This document shows positions 21,869 to 28,964 of a stretch of 28,964 nucleotides of DNA, piece by piece (position 1 is the stretch's first letter; every line of letters begins with the position of its first letter). The notes under the pieces are model-generated. The model was given only the letters and a program-made list of their open reading frames with translations. It had not been told where the DNA came from and did not search any database. Position numbers and translations under genes: made by a program. Source of the stretch: Candidatus Aminicenans sakinawicola JGI OTU-1 (GTDB lineage Bacteria > Acidobacteriota > Aminicenantia > Aminicenantales > Aminicenantaceae); the NCBI GenBank assembly GCA_000493965.1, contig AWNV01000010.1:40313-69276 (forward strand), in the 5' to 3' direction.

Positions 21869-24220
21869 CTAAGCAATAAGCTTTTGAAGTATTGTGAGCG
21901 AGGCCTGCTTGGCCTGTTTTCCGCTTTCTTTTGTGGGACCTACGCATGACGGGCATCCTTCCTGGCACGGACAGGCTTCTATTGTTCTAATGCACTGTTT
22001 GAAAAGTTCTTTTTCAAGGTCAAATAGTGAAGGGCTTAAGCCTATGCCTCCAGGGAAATTGTCATAGATAAAGATATTTGGCTCGAAATCAATTCCTTCG
22101 GAAAAGATTGATCTTTCTTCATATGCGGCTAATTTATGTGGGATATTTCTTGGAGGAATAGACTTTCCAGTTGTATTATCACCAATTGAGACTCCGACAT
22201 CATGAAGGTCGCACATCATGAAGAAAGGAGAGACGTTGTGAAGGCAGTATGCAAGGCCGAAGAGGCCGTTTATTTTCTGTTCTGGAGAGAACATGAGGGA
22301 TTGGAAGATATGAGAAGGGACCGTAAGCCAGTAGGCTGTTGTGTGCATTTCGTTTTGGGGAAGACTTAGGTTACCTGCTCCTACGTTTTCCATCGTGTGG
22401 AATTTGATTTTTTTAAAGCCTACGACCTGTGTGGCCACATACACTTCTCCGTGGGATATCGAGCAGTTTTCAAGATTTTTTTTATCAAAGACATCGAGTA
22501 TTTTAATTTTTGTGTAATCAATGGCGTCTGTGTAGTAATCGATGTCTGTTTTTTTGACATATGCCTTTCTCTGTTCAAAGTTCAGGTCTTCAACATAGTA
22601 TTGTTCCCCTTCACAGATGTAGATGGCTTTTGGGTGAAGTGAGGTAAGAGCCGAGCTGAAGTCCACTTCAGCAATAACTTTAGCCTTACCTGTTGTATCC
22701 ACGACAACAAAATTATCAGAGCTTATACTTCTGAGGCTTACTCCGTCTGCAGGATAGGCGTCAGATGTCCAGAACCACTTGTTGTTTGACTGATGAAGGA
22801 GTTTTTCATCCTCCAGGAAATTCAAGATTTCATCAATCTCAAGGTGGCCAAATTTCTCTCCTTTTACAAATGGAAGTTCAAATGCGGCGCATTCGATGTG
22901 ACTGACAAAGACAGATAAATTATCAGGGTTTATAAGGGCCTTCTCAGGATTTTTTGAAAAAAAATAGTCAGGATTGTTGATGATGAACTGGTCGAGAGGA
23001 GAGCTCGTTGCGACCAGCACCGCTGCGGATTTTCCTGATTTCCTGCCGGCCCGCCCGGCCCTCTGCCAGGTGCTTGAAATACTTCCTGGATAGCCTGCGA
23101 GTGTGGCGACATCTAGACTTCCGATATCAATCCCCAATTCTAGGGCATTTGTAGAGACGACTCCCAGTATTTTCCCTTCCCGCAGCCCTTTTTCTATTTC
23201 TCTTCTCTTTAAAGGAAGATAGCCTCCTCTATAGCCCCGGATCAGGCCTTCCTGATTAATATTTTGTTCAATATCCTCTTTAAGATAAGTGAGAAGAACT
23301 TCTGTGATAAGACGGCTACGAGCAAAAACAATTGTCTGAAGACCGTTCTTAAGGAAGACAGAGGCGACGCGACGTGTTTCATTAACGTAGGAACGACGAA
23401 TGCCCAAAAGCTTATTAACTACAGGCGGATTGTAAAAAATGAAATGTTTTTCTCCGCAGGGAGCTCCGTTATTATCAACAAGAGAAACCTCCTCTTCTGT
23501 CATTTTTTGTGCCAGTTCCTTGGGATTGGCGATAGTAGCTGAGCAGAGGATGAACTGAGGGGAAGATCCGAAAAATTTTGTGATTCTCTTAAGCCTTCTT
23601 AAGATATTCGCCAGGTGGCTGCCAAAGATACCCCCGTAGCCGTGCAGCTCGTCAATTACAATGTATTTTAAGTTCTCGAATAGTTTGATCCATTTTGTAT
23701 GATGGGGAAGGATCCCCGTGTGCAGCATGTCGGGATTAGTAAGAATTATATGTCCCCGTGCTCTTATAGCTTTTCTTGCATCCTGAGGAGTGTCGCCGTC
23801 ATAGGTGAAGATCCTGATCTCTTCAGGAAGTAGTTTGCTGGTCTCATCCAGTTCAGCTCTTTGGTCCTGGGCAAGAGCCTTGGTCGGAAACAGGTAAATT
23901 GAACGGGATGAAGGATTTTTCAGGATTGAATCCATTACAGGTAGATTATAACAGAGCGTTTTACCAGAAGCTGTAGGAGTGACAACAACTATATTTTTCC
24001 CTTCCTGTAGTAACTGCCAGGATAGATGCTGATGTGTGTAGAGTTTTAAAAATCCTTTTTCTTTCAGAGCTTTTATGAGGGCGGGATGAATCCCAGGAGG
24101 ATATTCTCTATAATGTCCTTCCTGAGCCGGGATACATTTAAATGCCGTAATAGAATATGTTTTATGGCCGATCTCTTTCAGTAATTCTAATGATTTGAGT
24201 AAATTTTCATCTCGCTTCAT
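21869..24220 (-). CDS. MrfA/Hrq1-type DEAD/DEAH-box DNA helicase with C-terminal zinc site
   Basis: Predicted ATP-dependent 3'-5' DNA helicase of the Hrq1/YprA (MrfA) group, which repairs DNA crosslinks in Bacillus and yeast. The 783 residues show the Q-motif LYTHQ (about 60-64), Walker A TPTASGKT (about 81-88), motif II VIDELHGYGG, motif III CSATI, and motifs V and VI with ALELGIDIG and QRAGRAGR. A DUF1998-type C-terminal region holds a four-cysteine cluster CPCQEGCPSC, 25-35 residues from the end. These features define the family. The start is ATG 24220; a GTG at 24229 is also possible. It is divergent from uvrA, a DNA repair partner by context. Confidence 0.85.
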   Translation of the reverse strand: MKRDENLLKSLELLKEIGHKTYSITAFKCIPAQEGHYREYPPGIHPALIKALKEKGFLKLYTHQHLSWQLLQEGKNIVVVTPTASGKTLCYNLPVMDSILKNPSSRSIYLFPTKALAQDQRAELDETSKLLPEEIRIFTYDGDTPQDARKAIRARGHIILTNPDMLHTGILPHHTKWIKLFENLKYIVIDELHGYGGIFGSHLANILRRLKRITKFFGSSPQFILCSATIANPKELAQKMTEEEVSLVDNNGAPCGEKHFIFYNPPVVNKLLGIRRSYVNETRRVASVFLKNGLQTIVFARSRLITEVLLTYLKEDIEQNINQEGLIRGYRGGYLPLKRREIEKGLREGKILGVVSTNALELGIDIGSLDVATLAGYPGSISSTWQRAGRAGRKSGKSAAVLVATSSPLDQFIINNPDYFFSKNPEKALINPDNLSVFVSHIECAAFELPFVKGEKFGHLEIDEILNFLEDEKLLHQSNNKWFWTSDAYPADGVSLRSISSDNFVVVDTTGKAKVIAEVDFSSALTSLHPKAIYICEGEQYYVEDLNFEQRKAYVKKTDIDYYTDAIDYTKIKILDVFDKKNLENCSISHGEVYVATQVVGFKKIKFHTMENVGAGNLSLPQNEMHTTAYWLTVPSHIFQSLMFSPEQKINGLFGLAYCLHNVSPFFMMCDLHDVGVSIGDNTTGKSIPPRNIPHKLAAYEERSIFSEGIDFEPNIFIYDNFPGGIGLSPSLFDLEKELFKQCIRTIEACPCQEGCPSCVGPTKESGKQAKQASLTILQKLIA

Positions 24221-24254
24221 TTTTGACACCTGATATGCTGAATGGTCTGTAAAT

Positions 24255-24284
24255 ATATTATTATTTTTATAGGGAAATGGTCAA
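24255..24284 (-). promoter_or_regulatory. Candidate promoter of the helicase gene
   Basis: TTGACC (24284-24279), 18 bases, then TAATAT (24260-24255). Expected start near 24248, about 28 bases before the ATG 24220. It shares the 131-base gap with the uvrA promoter. Confidence 0.5.
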
Positions 24285-24315
24285 TGAAAAACAACAATGC
24301 ATTTCATTTTCTTTC

Positions 24316-24343
24316 TTGTATGGTATGGCAGGTGTGTTAAAAT
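24316..24343 (+). promoter_or_regulatory. Candidate extended -10 promoter of uvrA
   Basis: TGT followed by TAAAAT (24338-24343) is an extended -10. A poor -35, TTGTAT (24316-24321), lies 16 bases upstream. The expected start is at 24350-24352, that is, at or two bases before the uvrA ATG. The transcript would be leaderless, and no Shine-Dalgarno sequence is present. Confidence 0.45.
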
Positions 24344-24351
24344 GTTGTATT

Positions 24352-26874
24352 ATGCTCCGAGAGATACGTATAAGGAAAGCTGCACAGCATAATCTGAAAC
24401 AGCTCGATGTTGATCTTCCTCGAAATAGTCTTGTTGTAATCACTGGGCCAAGCGGTTCAGGGAAATCTTCTCTTGCATTTGACACCCTGTTTGCTGAAGG
24501 TCAGAGGCGCTATATCGGATGTCTTTCTGCCTATGCCCGCCAGTATATCGAGCAGATGGAAAAGCCCGAAGTTGAATCAATAGAAGGAATATCTCCTTCT
24601 ATTTCTATCGATCAGAGGACTATTTCGTCAAATCCCCGGTCCACTGTTGGAACTATAACAGAAAGTTATGATTATTTGAGATTGCTTTTTGCCAGAGTTG
24701 GAGTTCCTCACTGCCCGATTTGTGGGCGAAAAGTTAGTTCACAGACTCCTCAGCAGATTTTACAAACAATTCTCGATACTTCGCATGGAGAGAAGATTAA
24801 AGTTCTTTCTCCGGTTGTTAAGGGTCGCAAGGGCGAATACAATAAACTTTTCGACAGGCTGAGAAAGAAAGGATTCCTGCGTATTCGAGCTGACGGTGAG
24901 TTCAGGGAGTTGGACGAGGACATTATTTTAGAGAAGACAAAGAAACACAATATCGAAGTTTTGGTGGATGAAATTAAGATTTCTTCCTTTATGCAGGACA
25001 GACTGAAAGAGGCTGTTGGAATAGCATTGGATATGTCGGATGGTGACCTCCTTGTCATGAAACTAAATGGAAAAGAAAAATATTATTCTTTAAAACTGCT
25101 TTGTCCTTACTGCGAGATCAGTTTGCCTGAGCTTGAGCCACGTTCTTTCTCATTTAATAGTCCTTATGGAGCCTGTCTTAGCTGCAATGGTCTCGGCTTC
25201 CAAAGAAGGTTGAATAAATGGGGGGAAGCGGAGCTTACCGAGGAGGTTTGCCAGGTTTGTGGGGGAAGCCGGTTAAGAAAAGAGAGCCTGGCAGTGAAAG
25301 TTGGCGGCAAAGATATTTTTGAGTTAAGTTCTCTTCCGGTGAATAGATTGGTCGAAAAACTTTCTTCGTTGATATTTTATTCGTCTCAAGAAGTGATAGC
25401 TTCAAGAATACAGAAAGAAATTCTATCCCGCCTCCAGGTCATGAAGGATCTTGGGATGCCATACCTGCAGCTCAGCCGGACAAGTTCTTCCCTTTCAGGT
25501 GGAGAAGCAAGAAGAGTCAGGCTTGCAGCCCAGGTAGGTGCACGTTTGCGAGGTGTTCTTTATGTGCTGGATGAACCGACTATTGGTCTTCATCAGAGGG
25601 ATAACAAGAAACTGATTTCGTTATTGAAAGAAATCAGGGATGAAGGAAATTCGATTGTTGTCGTTGAACATGATGAACAGACAATTCGTTCTGCTGATTT
25701 TATTTTGGATTTGGGTCCTGGTGCCGGGGAAAAAGGAGGCATGAAGGTTGCTGAAGGAAATATTAAAGAGGTTCTTTCTTCTTCGGTGTCATTAACATCT
25801 AAATATCTACGTGGCGAAAAGAATATTCCTGTTCCACAGAAACGAAGAGAGCCGAAGGGCTGGTTAACTATTTTAAGGGCGGCGGAACATAACTTAAAGA
25901 ATATTGATGTCAGGATTCCTTTATCCGTGATGACTGTCATCACGGGAGTGTCTGGTTCAGGAAAGAGTACGATTGTCTATGATATTTTGTATAAGAAACT
26001 TTTGAACGTATTCTATAAGGCCAAGCAAAAACCAGGGAAACATGAGTCGATACTTGGACTTGACCAACTCGACAAGGTTATTTCCGTGGATCAGAGACCT
26101 ATTGGCCGCACACCTCGCTCAAATCCGGCAACATATACCGGGCTTTTTAGTTCTTTAAGACAGCTATTCGCAATGACTCAGGAATCAAGAATAAGGGGTT
26201 ATTCACCAGCCCGGTTCAGCTTTAACCTGCCCGGAGGGCGCTGTGAGGAATGTCATGGAGCAGGTTCCAGAAAAATTGAGATGCATTTTTTACCAGATGT
26301 TTTTGTGATTTGCGATCGGTGTGGGGGAAAGCGGTACAATAAGGAAACACTCTCGGTTCGCTATAAAGGGAAGAACATAGCGGATTATCTTGAAATGACT
26401 GTCAATGAGGCTTATGGATATCTTAAAGTGCACCCTATTATCGGCAGGAAGCTGGCCATATTGAAAAGGGTAGGCTTAGGATATATCAGGTTGGGTCAGC
26501 CCGCTCCTACATTGTCTGGTGGAGAAGCTCAACGGATAAAGTTGACCAAAGAATTGAGTCGAAAAAATACAGGGAAAACGTTATATCTTTTAGATGAACC
26601 TACAACAGGACTTCATTTTGATGATGTGAATAAGCTTCTTGAAGTTCTTTCAGAACTTGTAATATTGGGAAATTCTGTTGTTGTTATTGAGCATAACCTT
26701 GAAGTTATCAAGTATTCAGACTATATTATTGATTTAGGGCCTGAGGGAGGAGAAAGAGGTGGATGGATTGTTGCCCAGGGGCCTCCAGAAGATGTGGCTG
26801 AGGCAGGAAATTCGCACACAGCCAAATTCTTGAAGAAAGTCTTAACCGGAGAGCATGGAAAAGCTTTCGTGTAA
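24352..26874 (+). CDS. uvrA: Excinuclease ABC subunit UvrA lacking the insertion domain
   Basis: UvrA is the damage-sensing ATPase of nucleotide excision repair. The 840 residues are about 100 short of the usual 940-950. Walker A motifs GPSGSGKSS and GVSGSGKST, both signatures (LSGGEARRVRLA, LSGGEAQRIKL) and both Walker B motifs (VLDEPTIGLHQRD, LLDEPTTGLH) are intact. The UvrB-binding domain is present (about residues 120-230; VVKGRKGEYNKL, EVLVDEI). Between GACLSCNGLG (about 274-283) and CQVCGG (Cys300, Cys303) only about 17 residues remain. E. coli UvrA has about 130 there, including the insertion domain. Zinc module cysteines in the ABC-II half (CEECHG, CDRCGG) are intact. The start ATG 24352 gives the standard N-terminus; the upstream extension to 24277 contains its promoter. 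Confidence 0.94.
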   Translation: MLREIRIRKAAQHNLKQLDVDLPRNSLVVITGPSGSGKSSLAFDTLFAEGQRRYIGCLSAYARQYIEQMEKPEVESIEGISPSISIDQRTISSNPRSTVGTITESYDYLRLLFARVGVPHCPICGRKVSSQTPQQILQTILDTSHGEKIKVLSPVVKGRKGEYNKLFDRLRKKGFLRIRADGEFRELDEDIILEKTKKHNIEVLVDEIKISSFMQDRLKEAVGIALDMSDGDLLVMKLNGKEKYYSLKLLCPYCEISLPELEPRSFSFNSPYGACLSCNGLGFQRRLNKWGEAELTEEVCQVCGGSRLRKESLAVKVGGKDIFELSSLPVNRLVEKLSSLIFYSSQEVIASRIQKEILSRLQVMKDLGMPYLQLSRTSSSLSGGEARRVRLAAQVGARLRGVLYVLDEPTIGLHQRDNKKLISLLKEIRDEGNSIVVVEHDEQTIRSADFILDLGPGAGEKGGMKVAEGNIKEVLSSSVSLTSKYLRGEKNIPVPQKRREPKGWLTILRAAEHNLKNIDVRIPLSVMTVITGVSGSGKSTIVYDILYKKLLNVFYKAKQKPGKHESILGLDQLDKVISVDQRPIGRTPRSNPATYTGLFSSLRQLFAMTQESRIRGYSPARFSFNLPGGRCEECHGAGSRKIEMHFLPDVFVICDRCGGKRYNKETLSVRYKGKNIADYLEMTVNEAYGYLKVHPIIGRKLAILKRVGLGYIRLGQPAPTLSGGEAQRIKLTKELSRKNTGKTLYLLDEPTTGLHFDDVNKLLEVLSELVILGNSVVVIEHNLEVIKYSDYIIDLGPEGGERGGWIVAQGPPEDVAEAGNSHTAKFLKKVLTGEHGKAFV

Positions 26875-26942
26875 CAGGATGTTTTACTAAGGTTAATTGC
26901 TAGAGGGGCTAGATATAAAGAAGCGATTGAGAGGAACAGAAT

Positions 26943-27938
26943 ATGGCATTTAAAGACATCCCGGGAAATGGCCGAGTTAAAAAAGTGTTGCAGAAGGCCT
27001 TGCTGAAAAACAGAGTGCCAAATTCCCTTCTTTTTTGCGGCCCCGAGGGGATTGGTAAGAAGGATGTTGCTTTGGTCGTTGCTAAAGCTATGAACTGCCG
27101 GGAAAAAAAGGGTGATGCTTGTGAATCATGCACATCATGCAAGGCGATAAACAAAGGGAATTTTCCAGATGTCTTGGTTTTATCCCCGGTGGGGAACTTC
27201 ATTACAATTGGGCAGATAAAAGATCTGAAGCATATAGCTTATTTCAAGCCCATGGGAGGAAAGAAAAGAATTTTTATTATTGAAAATGCTGAAAGGATGA
27301 ATGAGGAAGCATCGAATTCTCTTCTTAAAATATTGGAAGAACCTCCATTATTTTCTCATATCATACTTATTACAAAGAATCCATTTATGATTGTATCAAC
27401 AATTAAATCACGCTGTCAGACTTTATCTTTCATGCCTATTTCAAGAGAAGATATTGAAAACGAGCTTGTTGTAGAAAAGGGGTATGAAAGAAAAAAAGCA
27501 AGGATAATTTCCCTAATTGTCCAGGGAAATAGAGAACAGGCTATGAGTTTAGAATGGGAACATGTGCAATCTAAAAGGAAAGAGGCCTGGGGACTTTTTC
27601 AGTCTCTCCTTAAGAAGGGAAAAATTTCTTCTTTCTTAAAGAATTACGCGTATAAGCAAAGGGAGCTTATTGAAAAAGACCTGGAACATATTTTGGAGAT
27701 TGTTTCATCGTTTTGCCGTGATCTCATTCTTGTCAAGGAGAAAGGAGATGTTTGTTTCATGATAAATCCAGATTACGAAGAAGAAATACGGAGAGTGGAG
27801 AAATTTATAAACTTTGAGAGATGCATGGATTTTCTTTCGAAGATTGAACATGCGCTCTATGGTTTGGAAAAAAATATAAATACTAATCTACTCGTAAGTT
27901 CAACATTATTAAATTTAATGGAATGGGAAAATGCCTAA
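26943..27938 (+). CDS. holB: DNA polymerase III delta-prime subunit
   Basis: Delta-prime is the stator of the clamp loader that places the beta clamp on DNA. The 331-residue protein has an AAA+ fold with the P-loop GPEGIGKKD (about 33-41; the usual Thr/Ser after GK is replaced, as often in delta-prime, which does not hydrolyse ATP). A four-cysteine zinc module is CESCTSC plus an upstream Cys (about 51-66). The arginine-finger motif SRC is in IKSRCQ, with LLKILEEPP before it. GAGAGG lies ahead of the ATG. The stop overlaps ricT by eight bases. The holB-ricT pair is also known from Firmicutes (holB-yaaT). Confidence 0.92.
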   Translation: MAFKDIPGNGRVKKVLQKALLKNRVPNSLLFCGPEGIGKKDVALVVAKAMNCREKKGDACESCTSCKAINKGNFPDVLVLSPVGNFITIGQIKDLKHIAYFKPMGGKKRIFIIENAERMNEEASNSLLKILEEPPLFSHIILITKNPFMIVSTIKSRCQTLSFMPISREDIENELVVEKGYERKKARIISLIVQGNREQAMSLEWEHVQSKRKEAWGLFQSLLKKGKISSFLKNYAYKQRELIEKDLEHILEIVSSFCRDLILVKEKGDVCFMINPDYEEEIRRVEKFINFERCMDFLSKIEHALYGLEKNINTNLLVSSTLLNLMEWENA

Positions 27939-28611
27939 AATTATACGTGTAGTTTCAAAGAAATCAAGAAAGGTTTTTCGTGCCTTGAATCCTGATGAAG
28001 ACCTTAAGAAAGGCGAAATATGCATAATTGAATCCTGCTTTGGAGGGGATCTAGCAGAAGTTATCGATGTCTCAAGCGGAGTATGTTCCTTTTCTAAGTC
28101 TGGAAAGGATGCAGTTAAGGTTCTCCGGAGGGCGACTGAAGAGGACGAAAAAAAAATCATATGGATTGAAAAGAAGGAGCATAAAGCCTTTGAATTCTGT
28201 CTAAAAAGCATCAAGGAAAGACATCTCTCTATGAAGCTAGTCATGGTGCGATACTTTTTTAATGAAAAGAAGGCGATATTCTATTACACAGCGGAGGGCC
28301 GTATTGATTTCAGGCAGCTAGTAAAAGATCTAGCTAAAGAGTTTAAGATGCGGATTGAAATGCGGCAGATCGGAGTCAGAGATGAAGCCAAAATGATCGG
28401 GGGGCTGGGTGTTTGTGGAAGAACTCTCTGTTGTGAAAGTTTTTTAAAGAATTTTGAACCTGTAACTATTCAGAAAGCTAAGAAACAGCAAATCGTTATA
28501 AACCCGACAAAAATTTCTGGCCTTTGCGGACGACTGATGTGCTGCCTGGCTTTTGAAGATAAAAGCAGGGGCCGTATGTATACAGAAGAAGAAAAAGTAG
28601 AAGAAGATTAA
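27931..28611 (+). CDS. ricT: PSP1-domain protein RicT (YaaT)
   Basis: In Bacillus the RicT-RicA-RicF complex, which binds iron-sulfur clusters, assists RNase Y and biofilm and sporulation programmes. In other phyla the function is open. The 226 residues contain the PSP1 domain with the hallmark cysteine-rich motifs GVCGRTLCCESFL (about 160-172) and GLCGRLMCCLAFE (about 198-210), and between them NPTKIS. These match the classic PSP1 core. The N-terminal half (about 1-90) is a small beta-rich domain. It overlaps holB by eight bases and ends with an acidic tail. RicA and RicF are not in the window. Confidence 0.92.
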   Translation: MPKIIRVVSKKSRKVFRALNPDEDLKKGEICIIESCFGGDLAEVIDVSSGVCSFSKSGKDAVKVLRRATEEDEKKIIWIEKKEHKAFEFCLKSIKERHLSMKLVMVRYFFNEKKAIFYYTAEGRIDFRQLVKDLAKEFKMRIEMRQIGVRDEAKMIGGLGVCGRTLCCESFLKNFEPVTIQKAKKQQIVINPTKISGLCGRLMCCLAFEDKSRGRMYTEEEKVEED

Positions 28612-28665
28612 ACCATAAGCACGTTATTGTAGGTTGGATTCTTAGGTTTTACTGAGAATTTAAGA

Positions 28666-28964
28666 TTATTGGTTTGGATGAATCATAAATTGAACCCTGC
28701 TTGAGACGGCTATAAGAGTTCCTTCAGGAGAAAACGCCTTTACCTGCCAGGAATATTTTTCACCTGCCACCATAAGTTTTTTTATGTCTTCAGGGAGAGA
28801 AATATAATTGTTTTTAGTAGTGGTTTTCCACAATAGTGCATGATTATAAATATATACCTTGTATTCTATGTCTTTTCCCTCGCTTTTCCATTTGAACTGA
28901 GATGGGACGGTTTTGATATTGATTACCGGAGAAATTAGAGTTACAGACCCGCCTCTAACAAGAT
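28666..28964 (-). CDS. C-terminal end of a protein with a fibronectin-III-like domain (partial)
   Basis: The frame is open to the window edge on the minus strand and ends at TAA 28668-28666. The visible 98 residues start LVRGGSVTLISPV and contain PSQFKWKSEG, DIEYKVYIYN, ISLPEDIKKLM, KYSWQVKAFSPEG and end in MIHPNQ. This pattern of a tryptophan after a Pro-Ser-x-Phe turn and a second strand ending KYSWQVKAF is that of a fibronectin type III beta sandwich. Such domains end many surface proteins and anti-sigma factors in uncultured bacteria. The N-terminal part lies outside, so no function is assigned. It is read tail to tail with ricT. Confidence 0.75.
   Translation of the reverse strand, partial: LVRGGSVTLISPVINIKTVPSQFKWKSEGKDIEYKVYIYNHALLWKTTTKNNYISLPEDIKKLMVAGEKYSWQVKAFSPEGTLIAVSSRVQFMIHPNQ

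Noticed and set aside
25165..25265. Frameshift or assembly error as cause of the short UvrA
   Set aside because: The frame is continuous and both flanking cysteine motifs are intact, so a simple error is unlikely, though a deletion during assembly cannot be fully excluded from sequence alone.

Overview
The window is a compact, AT-rich chromosomal segment from a diderm (LPS-bearing) bacterium. It carries Lpt and Tol-Pal envelope genes, sigma-54, a two-domain ribosome hibernation factor, and a complete PTS phosphorelay without any visible sugar permease. The order rpoN-hpf-ptsN-hprK-rapZ-EIIA(Man)-HPr-EI, together with a short HprK, a TonB-like TolA and stand-alone cell-biology genes, points away from Gammaproteobacteria. 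It resembles deltaproteobacterial or Acidobacteriota/Aminicenantes-type lineages. That placement is an inference with low confidence. No mobile element, tRNA, rRNA or CRISPR array was seen. Almost all of the DNA is coding and most genes recognisable as conserved families.

Layout. (1) 1-2602, minus strand: ftsY-ribD-ribE, joined by two ATGA overlaps and driven by a near-consensus promoter just before ftsY; the next gene starts at base 3 and leaves the window. (2) 2791-13861, plus strand: recJ, an LptC/LptA-like fusion, lptB, rpoN, hpf, ptsN, hprK and rapZ, then a 293-base gap rich in inverted repeats, then EIIA(Man), HPr and enzyme I. (3) 13938-19646, minus strand: tolQ-tolR-tolA/tonB-tolB; a separate strong promoter for pal-cpoB-ssb; then a small ManC-type cupin. 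(4) 19767-21783, plus strand: trkH/ktrB and trkA/ktrA. (5) 21869-26874: a MrfA/Hrq1-type helicase (minus) divergent from uvrA (plus), then holB and ricT (plus). (6) The last bases hold the C-terminus of a minus-strand protein with a fibronectin-III-like domain.

How the genes work together. The PTS genes form a predicted regulatory phosphorelay: PEP to EI (His193), to HPr (His15), to EIIA(Man) (His9) and/or EIIA-Ntr (His67). HprK acts on HPr Ser46. The Lpt genes export lipopolysaccharide, and Tol-Pal-CpoB maintains the outer membrane during division. RecJ, SSB, UvrA, the helicase and the clamp-loader subunit form a DNA repair/replication group.

The most notable observations are: UvrA lacks the whole insertion domain of about 110 residues while keeping the UvrB-binding domain; it faces a MrfA-like helicase across a shared promoter region; a single 630-residue membrane-anchored LptC/LptA-like chain replaces the usual separate proteins; HprK consists of the kinase domain only; and the predicted promoters of ftsY, tolQ and uvrA sit so close to their start codons that the mRNAs would be nearly leaderless. 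No wholly new multi-gene system is obvious.
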